Of a stretch of DNA of 64,000 bases, positions 1 through 9,588 are shown piece after piece (position 1 is the first letter of the stretch; every line of letters starts with the position of its first letter). Origin of the DNA: Cladocopium goreaui (Eukaryota > Sar > Dinophyceae > Suessiales > Symbiodiniaceae); contig CAMXCT020006190.1 of assembly GCA_947184155.2 (NCBI GenBank), positions 274,512 through 338,511 of the forward strand. The letters run 5' to 3'. A program made the translations under genes and the position numbers. Below the pieces are notes generated by a model, which saw only the letters and a program-made list of their open reading frames with translations, was not told the origin of the DNA and did not search any database.

Positions 1-122
1 AATGTTCCCAGTGTTTTCCCCATCAAATAAGAGGGTAAACTCTGCCTCCACTTCCTTCTCGCCAGCAGGGCCGACAATCTCCCTCTCCACTGTGTCACCG
101 GGCTCTGCTTTCCCTCGCATAG
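1..122 (-). CDS. Exon of coiled-coil protein (3'-most visible exon, runs off the window)
   Basis: Open minus-strand reading frame of 40 codons beginning after a CTACCAG acceptor. Translation starts MRGKAEPGDTVEREIVGP and ends LLFDGENTGNI at the window edge. Acidic and charged, no known domain recognised. The first two bases complete a codon left open by the exon at 991-1074 (G + CT = Ala), so the two exons join in phase, which supports the model. The gene continues leftwards out of the window. Strand is inferred from the phase match and from the row of similar charged exons to the right. Confidence 0.5.
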
Positions 123-990
123 CTGGTAGCTGACCCCACCCGTGGATCCAAATGCGGCAACAACTGTTTACTTGGCTTCCAACAAAAAAACTGGCAAAAT
201 CATCAATAAAATTACTTTGCTTCGAGTGATCCCCACCCTGACATATTATTTTTGCATTTTATCTAGCAGTCTATCTGGCATATGTTCTGACATTTTATCT
301 GGCATTCTATCTGTCATCTATTCTGGCATTTTATCTGAGATTTGTTCTGACATTCTGTCCGGCATTCTATCCGACATTCTACGGTGTCTATCTGATATTC
401 TCTTTGGCACGTGTTCGGGCCCAGGAGCCCTCCACAGGAGCTTTGTTCCAACCTAGAGACCCTCACCTGCCGGGGCATCATGTGAAACCATTGTTACCTG
501 ATAAAGTAGGTTAGATGGTGAATACTAGTCCTTATATATATTAGATTGAATCATAAGTGAATACTTTCTATATACGATATAGTATATGAGCATTCTATTA
601 GAGATATACAATAGTATTAAGTGAATAATATAATCAATAATACTATTCATAATGCATTCATCTATATCTACATATTTTATTAGATGAGTAGTTACTAACA
701 CTAGACAAAAACCTGTGGTCCCATGGGTCTTCAAATTTGACCCATACCATGATGGCTTCCAGTCTGGAAACTGTTAAGGTATCAAAGGGTTCCATTGATT
801 CCCATCACATCCCCGGAAATGTCTTCTGAATCTGAATGAATATGTATATATATATATAGAATTAAACAAATATATGCTCCATACAGACATACATCATTAT
901 TATTATACCACCATTTTTGTTGATTAAATCGTCATGTCGGACCATGTATGTTTCAACTCCCCTGGTTTCTAATACACAGGCTCCCGCAAC
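123..990. other. Intron-like AT-rich stretch with a 12-bp repeat array
   Basis: Between two minus-strand exons. Holds the degenerate 12-bp repeat at about 240-410, then very AT-rich sequence (500-700 and 840-960) with no convincing coding block. The open frame at 142-456 on the plus strand is produced by the repeat. Confidence 0.4.
240..410 (-). repeat. Degenerate 12-bp tandem repeat (TCTGGCATTNTA type)
   Basis: Successive units such as ATCTGGCATTCT, ATCTGTCATCTA and TTCTGGCATTTT repeat with a period of about 12 bases. This is the reverse complement of the array at 54487-54845 (AGATAGAATGCC / AGAAGATATGCC), so the same minisatellite family occurs in opposite orientation near both ends of the window. 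Confidence 0.7.
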
Positions 991-1074
991 CTGCAGCTTC
1001 CGCGTCTTCCAACTTCTTCAACTCTTTGAGCAGCTCCAGCTTTTCCTTGCGACAAAGCAACTTTTCCAATGAGT
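991..1074 (-). CDS. Coiled-coil exon
   Basis: Minus-strand block of 84 bases with donor GCAG/GTTGCG and acceptor either TTAAG/AC or, a little further in, GAAAAG/TTG. The translation SLEKLLCRKEKLELLKELKK, followed by LEDAEAA, has leucines at heptad-like spacing and alternating Lys/Glu, a typical coiled coil. The inner acceptor (exon from 1058) gives phase 0, matching the exon at 1611-1752; the outgoing phase 1 matches the exon at 1-122. No family recognised. Confidence 0.5.
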
Positions 1075-1610
1075 CTTAAGTTATCTTTCTGCATGTGGTA
1101 TTAATGAGGTTTGGGCTTTTTTGGATATTAATGGGATATCATGCTATATCCCCCAATAACAACGGTTCATTAAGGGATTACTAATCAATATTAATCATCA
1201 ACCGGGATTTCTTAAGGGCGAATTTTTCCTATAATATTATATAATATATAACCTGTTGCAATTTTGGGGCCGGTTCTTGAGTTGTTGAATCCACATACAA
1301 AGGTCGTTAGAATCTGCCGAAATTCTAACGACACCAGCCTGGAAGAGAAAATCCAGACTTTCACGTGGGTGTTTCTTAAAATGATCCACAAGACCATGGC
1401 TGCGTCAATACAGAAGTGTACAAAAGTAGGTTATTCTTGGACGATTTACAGTGTGGTTTATTCTTGGACGATTTAATTTACAGTAAGGATACCCCCAGTG
1501 AACACCCCACATTCATTCTTCATCTTGGCTTCCCAGCATCTATCCGCTAGCACCTACCGGCAGTCCACCACTATATAGTCACTATATCTTCTCATCCAAG
1601 GCTCATTCAC

Positions 1611-1752
1611 CAGCTGCTGTGACTTGTCCACCACCGCGGATTCCTGTTTCGAGATTTCGCGCGCCTTAAGCCCCGCCTCTTCTTGTTCTGGTGAAAGGAT
1701 GGCATCATCTCCCATCTCCTGACGCGACAGAAGATGGCTCCCCTCCTTTGTT
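1611..1752 (-). CDS. Charged helical exon
   Basis: Minus-strand frame reading EGSHLLSRQEMGDDAILSPE, then QEEAGLKAREISKQESAVVD and KSQQL, ending at CAGCTG/GTGAAT. The acceptor is ambiguous: CATACAG at 1759-1760 or CAAAG just inside it. The inner AAG/G acceptor keeps phase 0 with both neighbours and is preferred. Acidic, probably helical, continuing the coiled-coil protein. The alternative frames contain stops or are implausibly arginine-rich. Confidence 0.45.
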
Positions 1753-1758
1753 GGGATC

Positions 1759-2853
1759 CTGTATGCAAATAGATAAGTAAAATAAATACACAATCAATAG
1801 ATAGATAAAAAACAATACATACATACATACATACATCCATCCATCCATCCATCCATCCATACATACATACATACGTACGTATAAATGCATACAATAAACA
1901 CACATACATACATACATACATACATACATACATGACATACATGACATACATATACACATATACACATACATACATACATACATACATACATACATACATA
2001 CATGACATACATACATGACATACATGCATACATACATACGTACGTATAAATGCATACAATAAACACACACATACATACATACATACATACATACATACGT
2101 ATAAATGCATACAATAAACACACACATACATACATACATACATACATACATACATACATACATACATACATACATACATTACATTACATACATACATACA
2201 TACATACCTACGTACATACGTACGTACGTACGTACGTACATACATACGCACGTATATATGCATACGATAAACCCACATATATATACATGATATTATAGAA
2301 AAACAATGCTACGATATACAACATACATCTGTATTATATATTAACATATAATAACATCTAAATACTCTATTACACTATATTTAAAAGTCATAAGTGGGTT
2401 CACCACCAAACAATTGAGGGGATCACAGCGGTCCAACCTCCGCTTCGCTCATCATCCGTCACACAGCTTCACAAGTCATGCTTGGAGTGTTAAAACGACC
2501 GTAGTGAGAAAACGAAATGAGTTTCCCATCAGTAAACTATATAACTTAACTAAGTCAGAAAACTCTTCACTATGTTAACTATGTTCTCCTCTTTGGATAT
2601 CTTTGGATCAGATTCTAGTGATTCGAAGTTGGAAGGAAGGTATGGATGTTGGATGCGAGCACACTTGCCATGCCCCACCCCCAAATGACTTCACGGGCTA
2701 GGATTAAGAAGCCTTGAAACTGGGGGTATCCCAGTAAACAACGTTCATGTATAAAACATGTCCATATTTTCCCATATATTTCACATATTGTTTGCACCCC
2801 ATTTCCCAAGTTTTTCCCAATTTTTCCCCAGTCACCGAACCCATTTTCCCCAC
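1759..2853. other. Intron-like stretch dominated by a tetranucleotide microsatellite
   Basis: Holds the (CATA)n tract at 1818-2270 and AT-rich unique sequence to 2850. No supportable exon. Long frames over the microsatellite in several phases are artefacts. Confidence 0.5.
1818..2270. repeat. Compound (CATA)n/(CATC)n/(CGTA)n microsatellite
   Basis: About 450 bases of CATA repeats with blocks of CATC near 1835-1860 and CGTA near 2211-2240. A longer motif containing ATAAATGCATACAATAAACA recurs at about 1881, 2046 and 2101, showing segmental duplication inside the tract. Confidence 0.9.
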
Positions 2854-2964
2854 GTTGGCCGCACGTTGGGCGTCCTTCTCCTGGTCCTCCTCCTGTTCCG
2901 CCAAGGCGCGCTCGCTGGAGCGCTGCTCCTCAATCTGTCGGTCGATCTCTTTGATCTTCAGCTC
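2854..2964 (-). CDS. Coiled-coil exon
   Basis: 37 codons in phase 0 at both ends, from GTTAAG/GAGCTG to CCAAC/GTGGGG. Translation ELKIKEIDRQIEEQRSSERA, then LAEQEEDQEKDAQRAAN: about half the residues are Glu, Gln, Lys, Arg or Asp, a long amphipathic helix. A second possible acceptor (TTCAG at 2972-2973) would add VK and change the phase. Joins in frame to the exons at 3132-3218 and 1611-1752. Coiled-coil structural or motor-associated role is possible; no specific function can be named. Confidence 0.55.
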
Positions 2965-3131
2965 CTTAACGCTGAACCGGGAAACTGGGAACATGTGTTT
3001 GTCATGTTTTTTTTCATGAACTATCCTGACGGAAAATCTGCGGTTGATGCGGTTGAAACCCTATAAGTTGTAACAACCATCAACAACCTATATCTCTGAT
3101 ATCAACCTCGGCATTTCCGCCAAGGCGCAAC

Positions 3132-3218
3132 TTGCGCCTTCTTCTCCTCGATTTTCTTCTCCTTGGCGGCCTCCTCAAAACTCGAAAGGTCACTGTGCCG
3201 GCGCGGATGGCGTGCTGC
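3132..3218 (-). CDS. Charged exon upstream of the coiled coil
   Basis: 29 codons, phase 0 at both ends: acceptor AACTCAG/GCAGCA, donor GCGCAA/GTTGCG. Translation AARHPRRHSDLSSFEEAAKE then KKIEEKKAQ. The last third is the start of the same Lys/Glu-rich helix continued by the next exon. GC-rich against an AT-rich surround. This is the most 5' exon that can be linked to the coiled-coil gene by phase. Confidence 0.5.
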
Positions 3219-4202
3219 CTGAGTTGGAGCACCATGAAGGCCAAATGAATGAAAATGAACCTGTAATGTGTTGGGGATTGTTTGGGTCTACATATCTATA
3301 ACGGATGAACACTAGATGATAATAATCTCTTCCTAATATTCAACCCCCCTTTAGCCATGGTGGATGTAGGGAAATTCCATATAACTGGGACAATAAAGAT
3401 TTGGATATGAATTACATTGAATGACGGGATTAGACGGAGGGGTTACTATTCCGGTTCAGTCGGCATCGGCAAGTTGGGACCACGGGCAGCATACGGAGAG
3501 GTGACAAAACATAAGGGGAGAAAGTCACCGGTGTTTTAATAGTTTTTAGTCACACAATGGTAGATTTGTGTTTCTGAATGGTATTAAATTCCATTAAACT
3601 TTCATAAAACCTAAAAACGATGACATGCCGATGACACTTCATCCCCGGTAACAAGGGCCAATCATGCAGATCTTTCTCTACATCCAAACATTTCTTGTGG
3701 TTGTTGGCTGATACAGCCCCCCAAAATCCATGACATCCGCCGTTTGAAGTCATTCAAAATTAGAACCTCCATGGTATCTTCTCCAAATTGAAGGCGCCTC
3801 CAAATCAATGAAACCCAAGCACAAGAAAGAATCGCTGAAGATAAGGGCAAGTGACCACAAAGCCGGCTTCGGTCAATGGGGAAGGCCAAGCCCTATGATG
3901 ACCGGGTGCTGCGTGCTTCATTCCTTGCTGTTGTGAACATGGGCTACAAAGATCAAGGGCCAGTGACTCAGTGACCCACAAATTTTCTCAGCGAAATGCC
4001 CATCGCTGGGAGCAACAACATGTCAAGTAACCTTGCTGCATGGGAATGACAATTTCACCCAAACTCTCCGATGTGCAGATTCGATATGCTTCATTCCAAA
4101 TCCGGGTTTTATGAAGCTTTGCCAGAATGATCTGCCCTTACCAAAATCCAAAGAAACTGCCCATTTGGTGCGAGCTACTCAACATCTCTGCCGCCAAGGC
4201 TC
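3219..4202. other. Non-coding stretch
   Basis: AT-rich to mixed sequence between the 3' end of the two-exon gene and the coiled-coil exons. Open frames at 3550-3889 on the minus strand lack exon boundaries and codon bias and were not accepted. No repeat was recognised. Confidence 0.35.
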
Positions 4203-4522
4203 TCAAGTGATGTCCTCGATGTCCTCTTGGACTTCGCGTGCCCAAACCATGGCGATGGCCATGGGGTGAGTGACTTCGGCCCCAGTGGCGCCTGTGGCTG
4301 TGGCCCCGATGGCCGTGGTAACCGTGGTGCGTCCCACGGCCACGGGCACCATGGCCGTGGTGTGGGTGTCCATGGTGCGGGGAGGCATCCAGAACATGGG
4401 CATGACGAGGTCGGTGATGACTGTGACCATTGAGGAAGCTGCTGAGGACAGAATGCCACTTGGATCCACTGGGTGGATGAAAAGTGTCCGAAATGTCCAA
4501 GCACCACTTTGTTGCTTGGGAC
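4203..4522 (-). CDS. Second (terminal) exon of a two-exon gene
   Basis: Minus-strand frame of 105 codons plus TGA, after acceptor CCCTAG/GT. Very high third-position GC. Starts PKQQSGAWTFRTLFIHPVDP; a hydrophobic segment follows (SGILSSAASSMVTVITDLVM), then Thr/Ala/Val-rich low-complexity sequence and an acidic tail ending REVQEDIEDIT. The two-base overhang completes a codon left by the exon at 4696-4810. The hydrophobic stretch might be a membrane segment, but composition bias makes this uncertain. No family recognised. Confidence 0.5.
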
Positions 4523-4695
4523 CTAGGGCGAACTGAGAGAGATCAGGCAACTGGCACAAAGCTAAGTAGAGAAAGGGTGGTTCCCAAATATTATTATCCG
4601 CCTATGACCAAAAAGATTCCGAAGCCATGGAAGCAAACATCGCACCATTTTGAAACATCTTCAGATTTCAGCACTGACCACCCAACACCGAACAC

Positions 4696-4810
4696 CTTTC
4701 CCAAGAGCGTGGCTCCACCAACGCTGCCCCGTTCCACAAACGAGCTGCGAGCTGTAACTGATGTCACCAGGACCCAGCAAACTCGCCGACACTTCGCTCA
4801 ACCGCCCCAT
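4696..4810 (-). CDS. First exon of a two-exon gene
   Basis: ATG at 4810-4808 lies in GCCGCCGCCATGG, a textbook eukaryotic start context. 38 codons (MGRLSEVSASLLGPGDISYS, then SQLVCGTGQRWWSHALGK) end at GAAAG/GTGTTC. The open base G joins the GT of the next exon to make glycine, so a 173-bp GT-AG intron (4523-4695) gives a complete protein of about 144 residues. Unknown function. The start choice rests on the Kozak match and the in-phase splice; an upstream non-coding exon cannot be excluded. Confidence 0.5.
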
Positions 4811-5590
4811 GGCGGCGGCTTGAGGACTGGTGGAACGACTGGCGTATAGGATCAAACCAGATTGGTAAATAGAGTGAGCAAGTTACATGTGTTTCACTTC
4901 ATCTCCAGTGATCCCACTAGTGGCTGGTCTGAACAGACTGTGTTTTTTCTTCAGGTAATTTGTCAGTGTTGCTGCTGCTCATTTGAAACGCCTACCGTGC
5001 ACGAAGATTGAAAGCAACCTGCAGCAGGACGGCAGGACGCAACTGAATCTGAAAACACAAAGGCCCCAAAAACAATATCATGTTCGCTCACCATTAGGAT
5101 CATCAGGGGAACGTGTCACGTCTCCCAACCTGTAGTATCCCCCAATGTGGAAAAGTAACATACCGCAGTAACTACCATGCAAATAGAATAAATAGACAAG
5201 AATCAAAGTAAACAAATGGAAATTTATTCCTGTTCTATTTCTGGTGCCGTTTAGATGCCCAACAAATATATCGATGTCACCAAAATGTGGTCGTCCTGTC
5301 TTGGCATCACAGGTGAGCCAGCGAATGGCCTGGCGCCAGCTGGCGATATGGAACCACCTGGTGGATTTAAACGGATTGAAATGGTGGACTTATGTGGATT
5401 AGGTAGTTTATTACATAGCTATTGGAAATGCATGATCTACCCCACGAAAATGAGTGATTTTCCATAGCTATGTTAGTTGGCTAGAGAGTAACCCCCTTTC
5501 TGAAACACCATGAAACCTCCATTTTGGCTGGTTCACCACCTTAAAAAAAAACGATATTTAAAGAACCAGTGGGTACCCGTTCTTGTTCAC
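4811..5590. other. Intergenic or intronic stretch
   Basis: Upstream of the two-exon gene. Short open frames only, no exon with two splice signals. Any promoter for the 4810 start would lie here; no TATA or other motif can be claimed. Confidence 0.3.
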
Positions 5591-5722
5591 CTCCCAACCC
5601 CAGCGCCTTGCGCATGTTCTGCAGGGTTGGCCGCCGCATGGCATCCCAGCTGGGATCATCCAGCAGAACCATCTGGTGCTTTTTGTCGGAGGGGAAGCCG
5701 TGTTGCTCCAGCACAGGCCTTT
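5591..5722 (-). CDS. Exon of unknown protein
   Basis: Minus-strand frame of 43 codons with split codons at both ends: acceptor TCTCGCAG/AA, donor GGGAG/GTGAAC. Translation RPVLEQHGFPSDKKHQMVLL, DDPSWDAMRRPTLQNMRKAL, GLG. Well-balanced protein-like composition; other frames on both strands are cysteine- and tryptophan-rich and unlikely. Not phase-linked to any other visible exon. Confidence 0.5.
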
Positions 5723-5949
5723 CTGCGAGACGGAGACGGGGGATAGATCATGGGTTATTGTAATATTCAAGCATGATATATGGCATTGTATTCCAATACA
5801 AAAACGGTATGGTATGTAATTATGTTACCATGTTAGTGGTATATTTAAAACTAACCATCATTCCAGTTGGGTGGTTTTTGCTAGCACTACGGCAAGACCC
5901 TATGGTTTGCCCGGCACTGATGATGAAGATGGCGATGACAATGACAGTG

Positions 5950-6167
5950 ACTTGCGGTATGGTTAATTGTTCATTGGGGTTGGGGATGTTGTATGTCATG
6001 TACACCCCACATGAACCCTGATAGCGACAGTGCCCTCTTGCCAAGCCGCAATGCAATGCTCAACTTCGTCAACACAATTCTGTTAAAACATCATTGGTCT
6101 TTACACTATTCTGTCAGTCCGCGGGCAAACCACAGGGTCTGTGCGTAACATGAGCCTAGATACACGC
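5950..6167 (+). repeat. Direct repeat A, left copy
   Basis: Starts CTTGCGGTATGGTTAATTGT and ends near GAGCCTAGATACACGCACT. Matches 9864-10110 in the same orientation with scattered substitutions and a roughly 30-base difference near the end. Contains CCCTCTTGCCAAGCCGCAAT in both copies. Confidence 0.8.
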
Positions 6168-6172
6168 ACTTC

Positions 6173-6413
6173 CACACCGTAAAACATCCTCCGGTCAAAG
6201 CACTTTTTGGCTGGCGCCTAGGGCGCTATAAGCGCGCGACCTCCTGGTCCTCGTATAAGAACTACTTACCAGCAGCCGAAACTGCGGGCGCATGATTTAG
6301 CGCCTTCCAAGTTGTTATTATATTGTTGTTATTAAAATATTGTTGTTTTGTTGTTGTTGTTGTTGCTGTTGCTGTTAGTCCTCCCACCTCCCCAGCCATC
6401 AACCTAAAGATTG
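6173..6413 (+). repeat. Direct repeat B, left copy (pseudo-LTR-like)
   Basis: About 240 bases shared with 9566-9803, including TTTTTGGCTGGCGCCTAGGG, a run of GTT repeats and the end CCAGCCATCAACCTAAAGAT. Same orientation as the right copy. Lies directly downstream of the RT coding strand. Confidence 0.8.
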
Positions 6414-6721
6414 GCTGTGTCACAAAACACAAATTTACCCGGAGGTCCTCCATTGCGCCACGCGATTCCCACTTCAGGTGGGTCACGGGAAAAACAAATA
6501 CCCCACAACCGGCGGGCCAAATCAGAATTCACGATTTTCATGATTTCAGACTTTAACCCACTCTTATTCCAAATTGGGTGGTGCGGCAACACCAACCACT
6601 TCCTATCCCTAGAAAGATAAAAAGCATTGCGCTGTACATCTTGGTTGACGGGCCAAGGGTTATATTGGTGGAGGGCACTATCTAAACAAAAAGGCTCCCT
6701 AGCGTCTTGAAATCTTTTCAA
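6404..6721 (-). pseudogene. C-terminal remnant of the Penelope-like polyprotein, frameshifted
   Basis: Minus-strand frame starting MKRFQDAREPFCLDSALHQY and containing HHPIWNKSGLKSEIMKIVNS and VGIAWRNGGPP. It lies immediately downstream of the RT frame in a different phase. Between them (6722-6826) a third frame carries LHGLLTSSVDLLAFARMSEG, so two frameshifts separate the RT from this tail. It runs into repeat B. Confidence 0.45.
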
Positions 6722-6826
6722 TTACACTTTTTTCTTGACTTCTTGACACCTTCGCTCATTCGAGCAAAGGCTAGCAAGTCTACGGAGCTGGTTAAAAGGC
6801 CATGCAACATGAATATTAGGGTTGTG

Positions 6827-8104
6827 TTAACTACTACAACTAGGTGGTACTTGCAGGCTGGTCGGCTTGAAATGCGGAAAGAATTCCAGGGACCACTTGT
6901 CTTGTTTGTGCTTGCGAACATGCACATGAAGATCCAGCACCACCGCCGTCTCTTCTGAGAAACTCTCCACTTGCACTTGCACATACCGGGCTTTGCATTT
7001 CAGCAACTGGGCAAATCTAGCAAGCTGGTTGCTCTCGGCATTGTACAAAATCAGTATGTCACCTCTGAACCTCAAGCACTTTGCTACACCAAAAAAAGCC
7101 AGCGCAGTGGTGTCCACCAGCTGGTGCTCTGCATGCATGTAGTATGCCAAGTCACACAGTTGGCTTGAATGTATCAAGCCCACGCCTGTGCCAGTCTTCA
7201 CTTGCCACAACGTATGCGGCACTGCGTCCGCAACAAGAAACTGATGGTTGCACAAAAACTGGATTGCATCCACCACATTCTGTCTTTCTTTCAGAGGCAA
7301 TAAGTCCGCACATGTGACAAAGTCAGTGCAAGTGCCACTCATGAAGAAATCCTTCACGTCAATCCTCCCCAGCCCTATAGGAAAGTCGATTTCCACCTGC
7401 TGCAACTTATTCGCCAGGTCATGCGTGCTGGTCATCACATGAGGCAACCTTTTCAGCACCTTGTCCAATTGTATGTTGAGCCAAGCGCTGAGACCACCAA
7501 ATGGTTGCGGCCCTCCCACATGAAGGTTCCTGAGCGAAATTTCTCCCGGTGGCTTGTGGGTCTTCACGGTGAGGGAAAGTTTTCGAGGCAAATCCTTGCG
7601 CAGGCACCCCATCAATGATTTGCAAATTTGCGAATACAAGGCAAGGCATTCCGTAGTGCTCGCAATTTGGTTTGCCAACTTCCTATATGCAATGCACGCT
7701 GCTTGGTACAACACAGCTATTTCCACATGTATCCGTTCGTACCACGATCTGGCCAAAATGCTTTCTTGGGCTTCTTGCACCAATGCCTTTTCTACAAGGC
7801 AGTACCCGCCATCCTCGTCAGTAGGAAGTGGAACCCACAAAGATTGCTGTATCCAGCGGGGTGCCTCAATTTTGACAGGGACGGTGTTGGCACCCAAATT
7901 GCATGAACGGCCAGCAAGTGCTCTTGCGCGCTTCAAAGTGCGCTCTACTGTGCGGGCAAACTTGTTCGACCACACCTGAAGTTCTGGCAGCAGTTGCCAC
8001 GTAGGAGGGGGTTGTTGTTGACAACGAGACCTTTCACATTCAGAACTCGACCCGAATCTCCTCCTCAGCCATTGCCACTTCAGCCGTGCCAAAAAATCAC
8101 TCAC
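6827..8104 (-). CDS. Reverse transcriptase, Penelope-like
   Basis: A 425-residue open frame. KTHKPPGE at residues 181-188 matches the conserved K-x-H-K block that opens the Penelope RT core. RIDVKDFFMSG (247-257) is motif A with Asp249 as the probable catalytic Asp. GTGVGLIHSSQLCDLAYY (305-322) corresponds to the family's Gly-rich and 'A-x-Y' block, FRGDILIL (346-353) sits where RT motif C (Y-x-D-D) is expected, and VVLDLHVHV (388-396) is the segment after the palm. The first Asp of motif C is Gly, which should abolish activity unless this lineage differs. N-terminal 100 residues are basic and unrecognised. Start at 8104 is only the first Met; the upstream frames at 8227-9588 probably belong to the same element. 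Assignment to Penelope-like elements is by motif pattern, not by search. Confidence 0.65.
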   Translation of the reverse strand: MSDFLARLKWQWLRRRFGSSSECERSRCQQQPPPTWQLLPELQVWSNKFARTVERTLKRARALAGRSCNLGANTVPVKIEAPRWIQQSLWVPLPTDEDGGYCLVEKALVQEAQESILARSWYERIHVEIAVLYQAACIAYRKLANQIASTTECLALYSQICKSLMGCLRKDLPRKLSLTVKTHKPPGEISLRNLHVGGPQPFGGLSAWLNIQLDKVLKRLPHVMTSTHDLANKLQQVEIDFPIGLGRIDVKDFFMSGTCTDFVTCADLLPLKERQNVVDAIQFLCNHQFLVADAVPHTLWQVKTGTGVGLIHSSQLCDLAYYMHAEHQLVDTTALAFFGVAKCLRFRGDILILYNAESNQLARFAQLLKCKARYVQVQVESFSEETAVVLDLHVHVRKHKQDKWSLEFFPHFKPTSLQVPPSCSS

Positions 8105-8372
8105 TTCTCATGGCGGTTTGAACTCGAGGGAGTTGCTTTCCATGGACAATGTGCTTCCGGTGATACTTCCCAAGCAGCATAACAACATGCCAAGGGAGAG
8201 TTCTAGCTCTAAAGCAACTGGGCACCTCAAAGGGGGCAAAAGGGTGAAAAACTGTCATGCACTTCTGGTCCAAGACATAAACTTGCTTGGCAAAGTCTTG
8301 GTATCTGAAAAGCCCAAGCCAATCTTGCAGTGATGCGCCTCTCATCAGGAATCGAAAATGCCTCACTACCAT
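8097..8372 (-). pseudogene. Upstream coding remnant of the retroelement
   Basis: A 91-residue minus-strand frame (MVVRHFRFLMRGASLQDWLG... ending PRVQTAMRSE) that overlaps the RT start in another phase. Its composition is protein-like and it bridges the basic domain upstream and the RT. Probably one protein split by frameshifts. Confidence 0.35.
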
Positions 8373-8643
8373 GTCCGGCCAGGACTCTTTCCTTTCCGCT
8401 TTCCTGTGGTTCCTTTTCCACTGTTGGAACCTTTCCCACTTTTCCCTTTTCCACCTGTGTGATTTTTGCCCTTGCCTTTGCTCTTCCCTTATTGTGCACT
8501 TGGCTGCTGTTGTCCCCAGGGCCTGCGCCCCGGGACACTTCGTTTTTTGGCTGTGGCTGTTGGTTGGGGCTGGTTCTAACTTTCCTCAGTCGGTTTCTTG
8601 GCCCTTGCCATTTCCATTGCCTTTGCCTTTTCCTTTTAAGCAC
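8227..8643 (-). CDS. Basic low-complexity region of the retroelement
   Basis: 138 residues, rich in Lys, Arg and Gln (MLKRKRQRQWKWQGPRNRLR..., KGRAKARAKITQVEKGKVGK). The composition suggests a nucleic-acid-binding, gag-like or linker segment ahead of the RT. Out of phase with the neighbours on both sides, so frameshift or splicing is required. No zinc knuckle seen. Confidence 0.4.
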   Translation of the reverse strand: MLKRKRQRQWKWQGPRNRLRKVRTSPNQQPQPKNEVSRGAGPGDNSSQVHNKGRAKARAKITQVEKGKVGKVPTVEKEPQESGKERVLAGHGSEAFSIPDERRITARLAWAFQIPRLCQASLCLGPEVHDSFSPFCPL

Positions 8644-9139
8644 TCAGCTGCAGGCACGCCCAGGTAGGCAAGCACGTAGGCAACATGTGAACTGGATAAT
8701 GCCGATGTGGTGTCTCGAAGCGAAGTACTTGTCGGACTGCTTGGTCAAACAGGTCTCTTGGGTTAGCGTTTTCCACTGCTTCCTTAAGACCCTGTTTTTG
8801 TGACCTCATTCTCTCATCCTCTGCCTCCTTCTGGATCTTGTTCTCAGCAAGCTTCTTCACAACGCCCATGTATAACTCCAAGGCCTTTTCTTTAGAGACT
8901 CGCACGGGAGCTTCCAAGCCAGGTGGCAGAGAAATCCCTAGAGACTGCACTGCTGTATGGTGTCGGCTGGCTGGAGCACATGCTTCCGCTTCCGCGACAA
9001 AAGCATCATAGGCGGTTTGGATTTTGAGCTCCTGGGCGTATTCGTCTAAAATCTCAATGTCCACATGTTTGTAGAAGGTAGCAGCTGCAAGGTGTACTTT
9101 AGCCAAAGCATCCTGCCTAGTGATGACTTGATGAAGCAC
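8636..9139 (-). CDS. N-terminal domain of the retroelement, helical
   Basis: 167-residue minus-strand frame. Middle part reads IEILDEYAQELKIQTAYDAF, then KEKALELYMGVVKKLAENKI and QKEAEDERMRSQKQGLKEAV: charged, strongly helical, probably a coiled-coil or gag-like domain. The end (MLPTCLPTWACLQLSA) looks like read-through into another phase. No database family recognised. Confidence 0.45.
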   Translation of the reverse strand: MLHQVITRQDALAKVHLAAATFYKHVDIEILDEYAQELKIQTAYDAFVAEAEACAPASRHHTAVQSLGISLPPGLEAPVRVSKEKALELYMGVVKKLAENKIQKEAEDERMRSQKQGLKEAVENANPRDLFDQAVRQVLRFETPHRHYPVHMLPTCLPTWACLQLSA

Positions 9140-9189
9140 TACTTAGTCACTACTTCAAACCTCTACCTACCCAAAGCCGCCAGCAGCAT

Positions 9190-9588
9190 TCAAAGGAGAT
9201 TGCAGGACAACATATGTGCCAGGAAGAAATGGGCGTACCCATGCTGGGTAGCGAGCAGCGGTGAGCTCTTCCAAATCCTTGTTAGCCTTCTCCTTTCTAA
9301 CAACTGCTCCTGACAATTTTCCAATGGCCGCAGCGAATTTTTCACCACCACTTTCACTTCAGCAAACGCTTTTGCAGGGACATTGCTACCAAAAACTCTG
9401 TCAATCAGTGCCTCATCACTATAGGCCCCGCCTATGTTGGATCTCGCTCTTTTAGGGCTATCTGATCTTCGTGGACTTTCAAACATGGCTGCATCAAGCT
9501 GTCTTTGGTGTTCCGACATGGCTACAAGTTCCGTCCGGGGGTAAGGATAGAAACACCGAATCCACACCGTAAACCACCGTCCGGTCAA
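9190..9588 (-). CDS. 5' coding segment of the retroelement
   Basis: 132-residue frame; a likely start is the internal Met of MSEHQRQLDAAMFESPRRSD (about 9519), followed by SPKRARSNIGGAYSDEALID and AFAEVKVVVKNSLRPLE. Serine/arginine-rich start then helical. It begins just inside the right copy of repeat B, as expected for the first coding part of an element bounded by that repeat. Confidence 0.4.
   Translation of the reverse strand: MTGRWFTVWIRCFYPYPRTELVAMSEHQRQLDAAMFESPRRSDSPKRARSNIGGAYSDEALIDRVFGSNVPAKAFAEVKVVVKNSLRPLENCQEQLLERRRLTRIWKSSPLLATQHGYAHFFLAHMLSCNLL

Noticed and set aside
1607-2298. Tyr/Val/Cys- or His/Thr-rich frames over the CATA microsatellite
   Set aside because: Simple-sequence translation in every phase.
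4138-4507. His/Gly/Arg-rich minus frames overlapping 4203-4522
   Set aside because: Shadows of the high-GC3 coding frame that is supported by the in-phase two-exon model.
6173-6413. Hammerhead ribozyme in the pseudo-LTR-like repeat B
   Set aside because: GAAAC occurs, but no CTGATGA core was found on either strand in suitable spacing.
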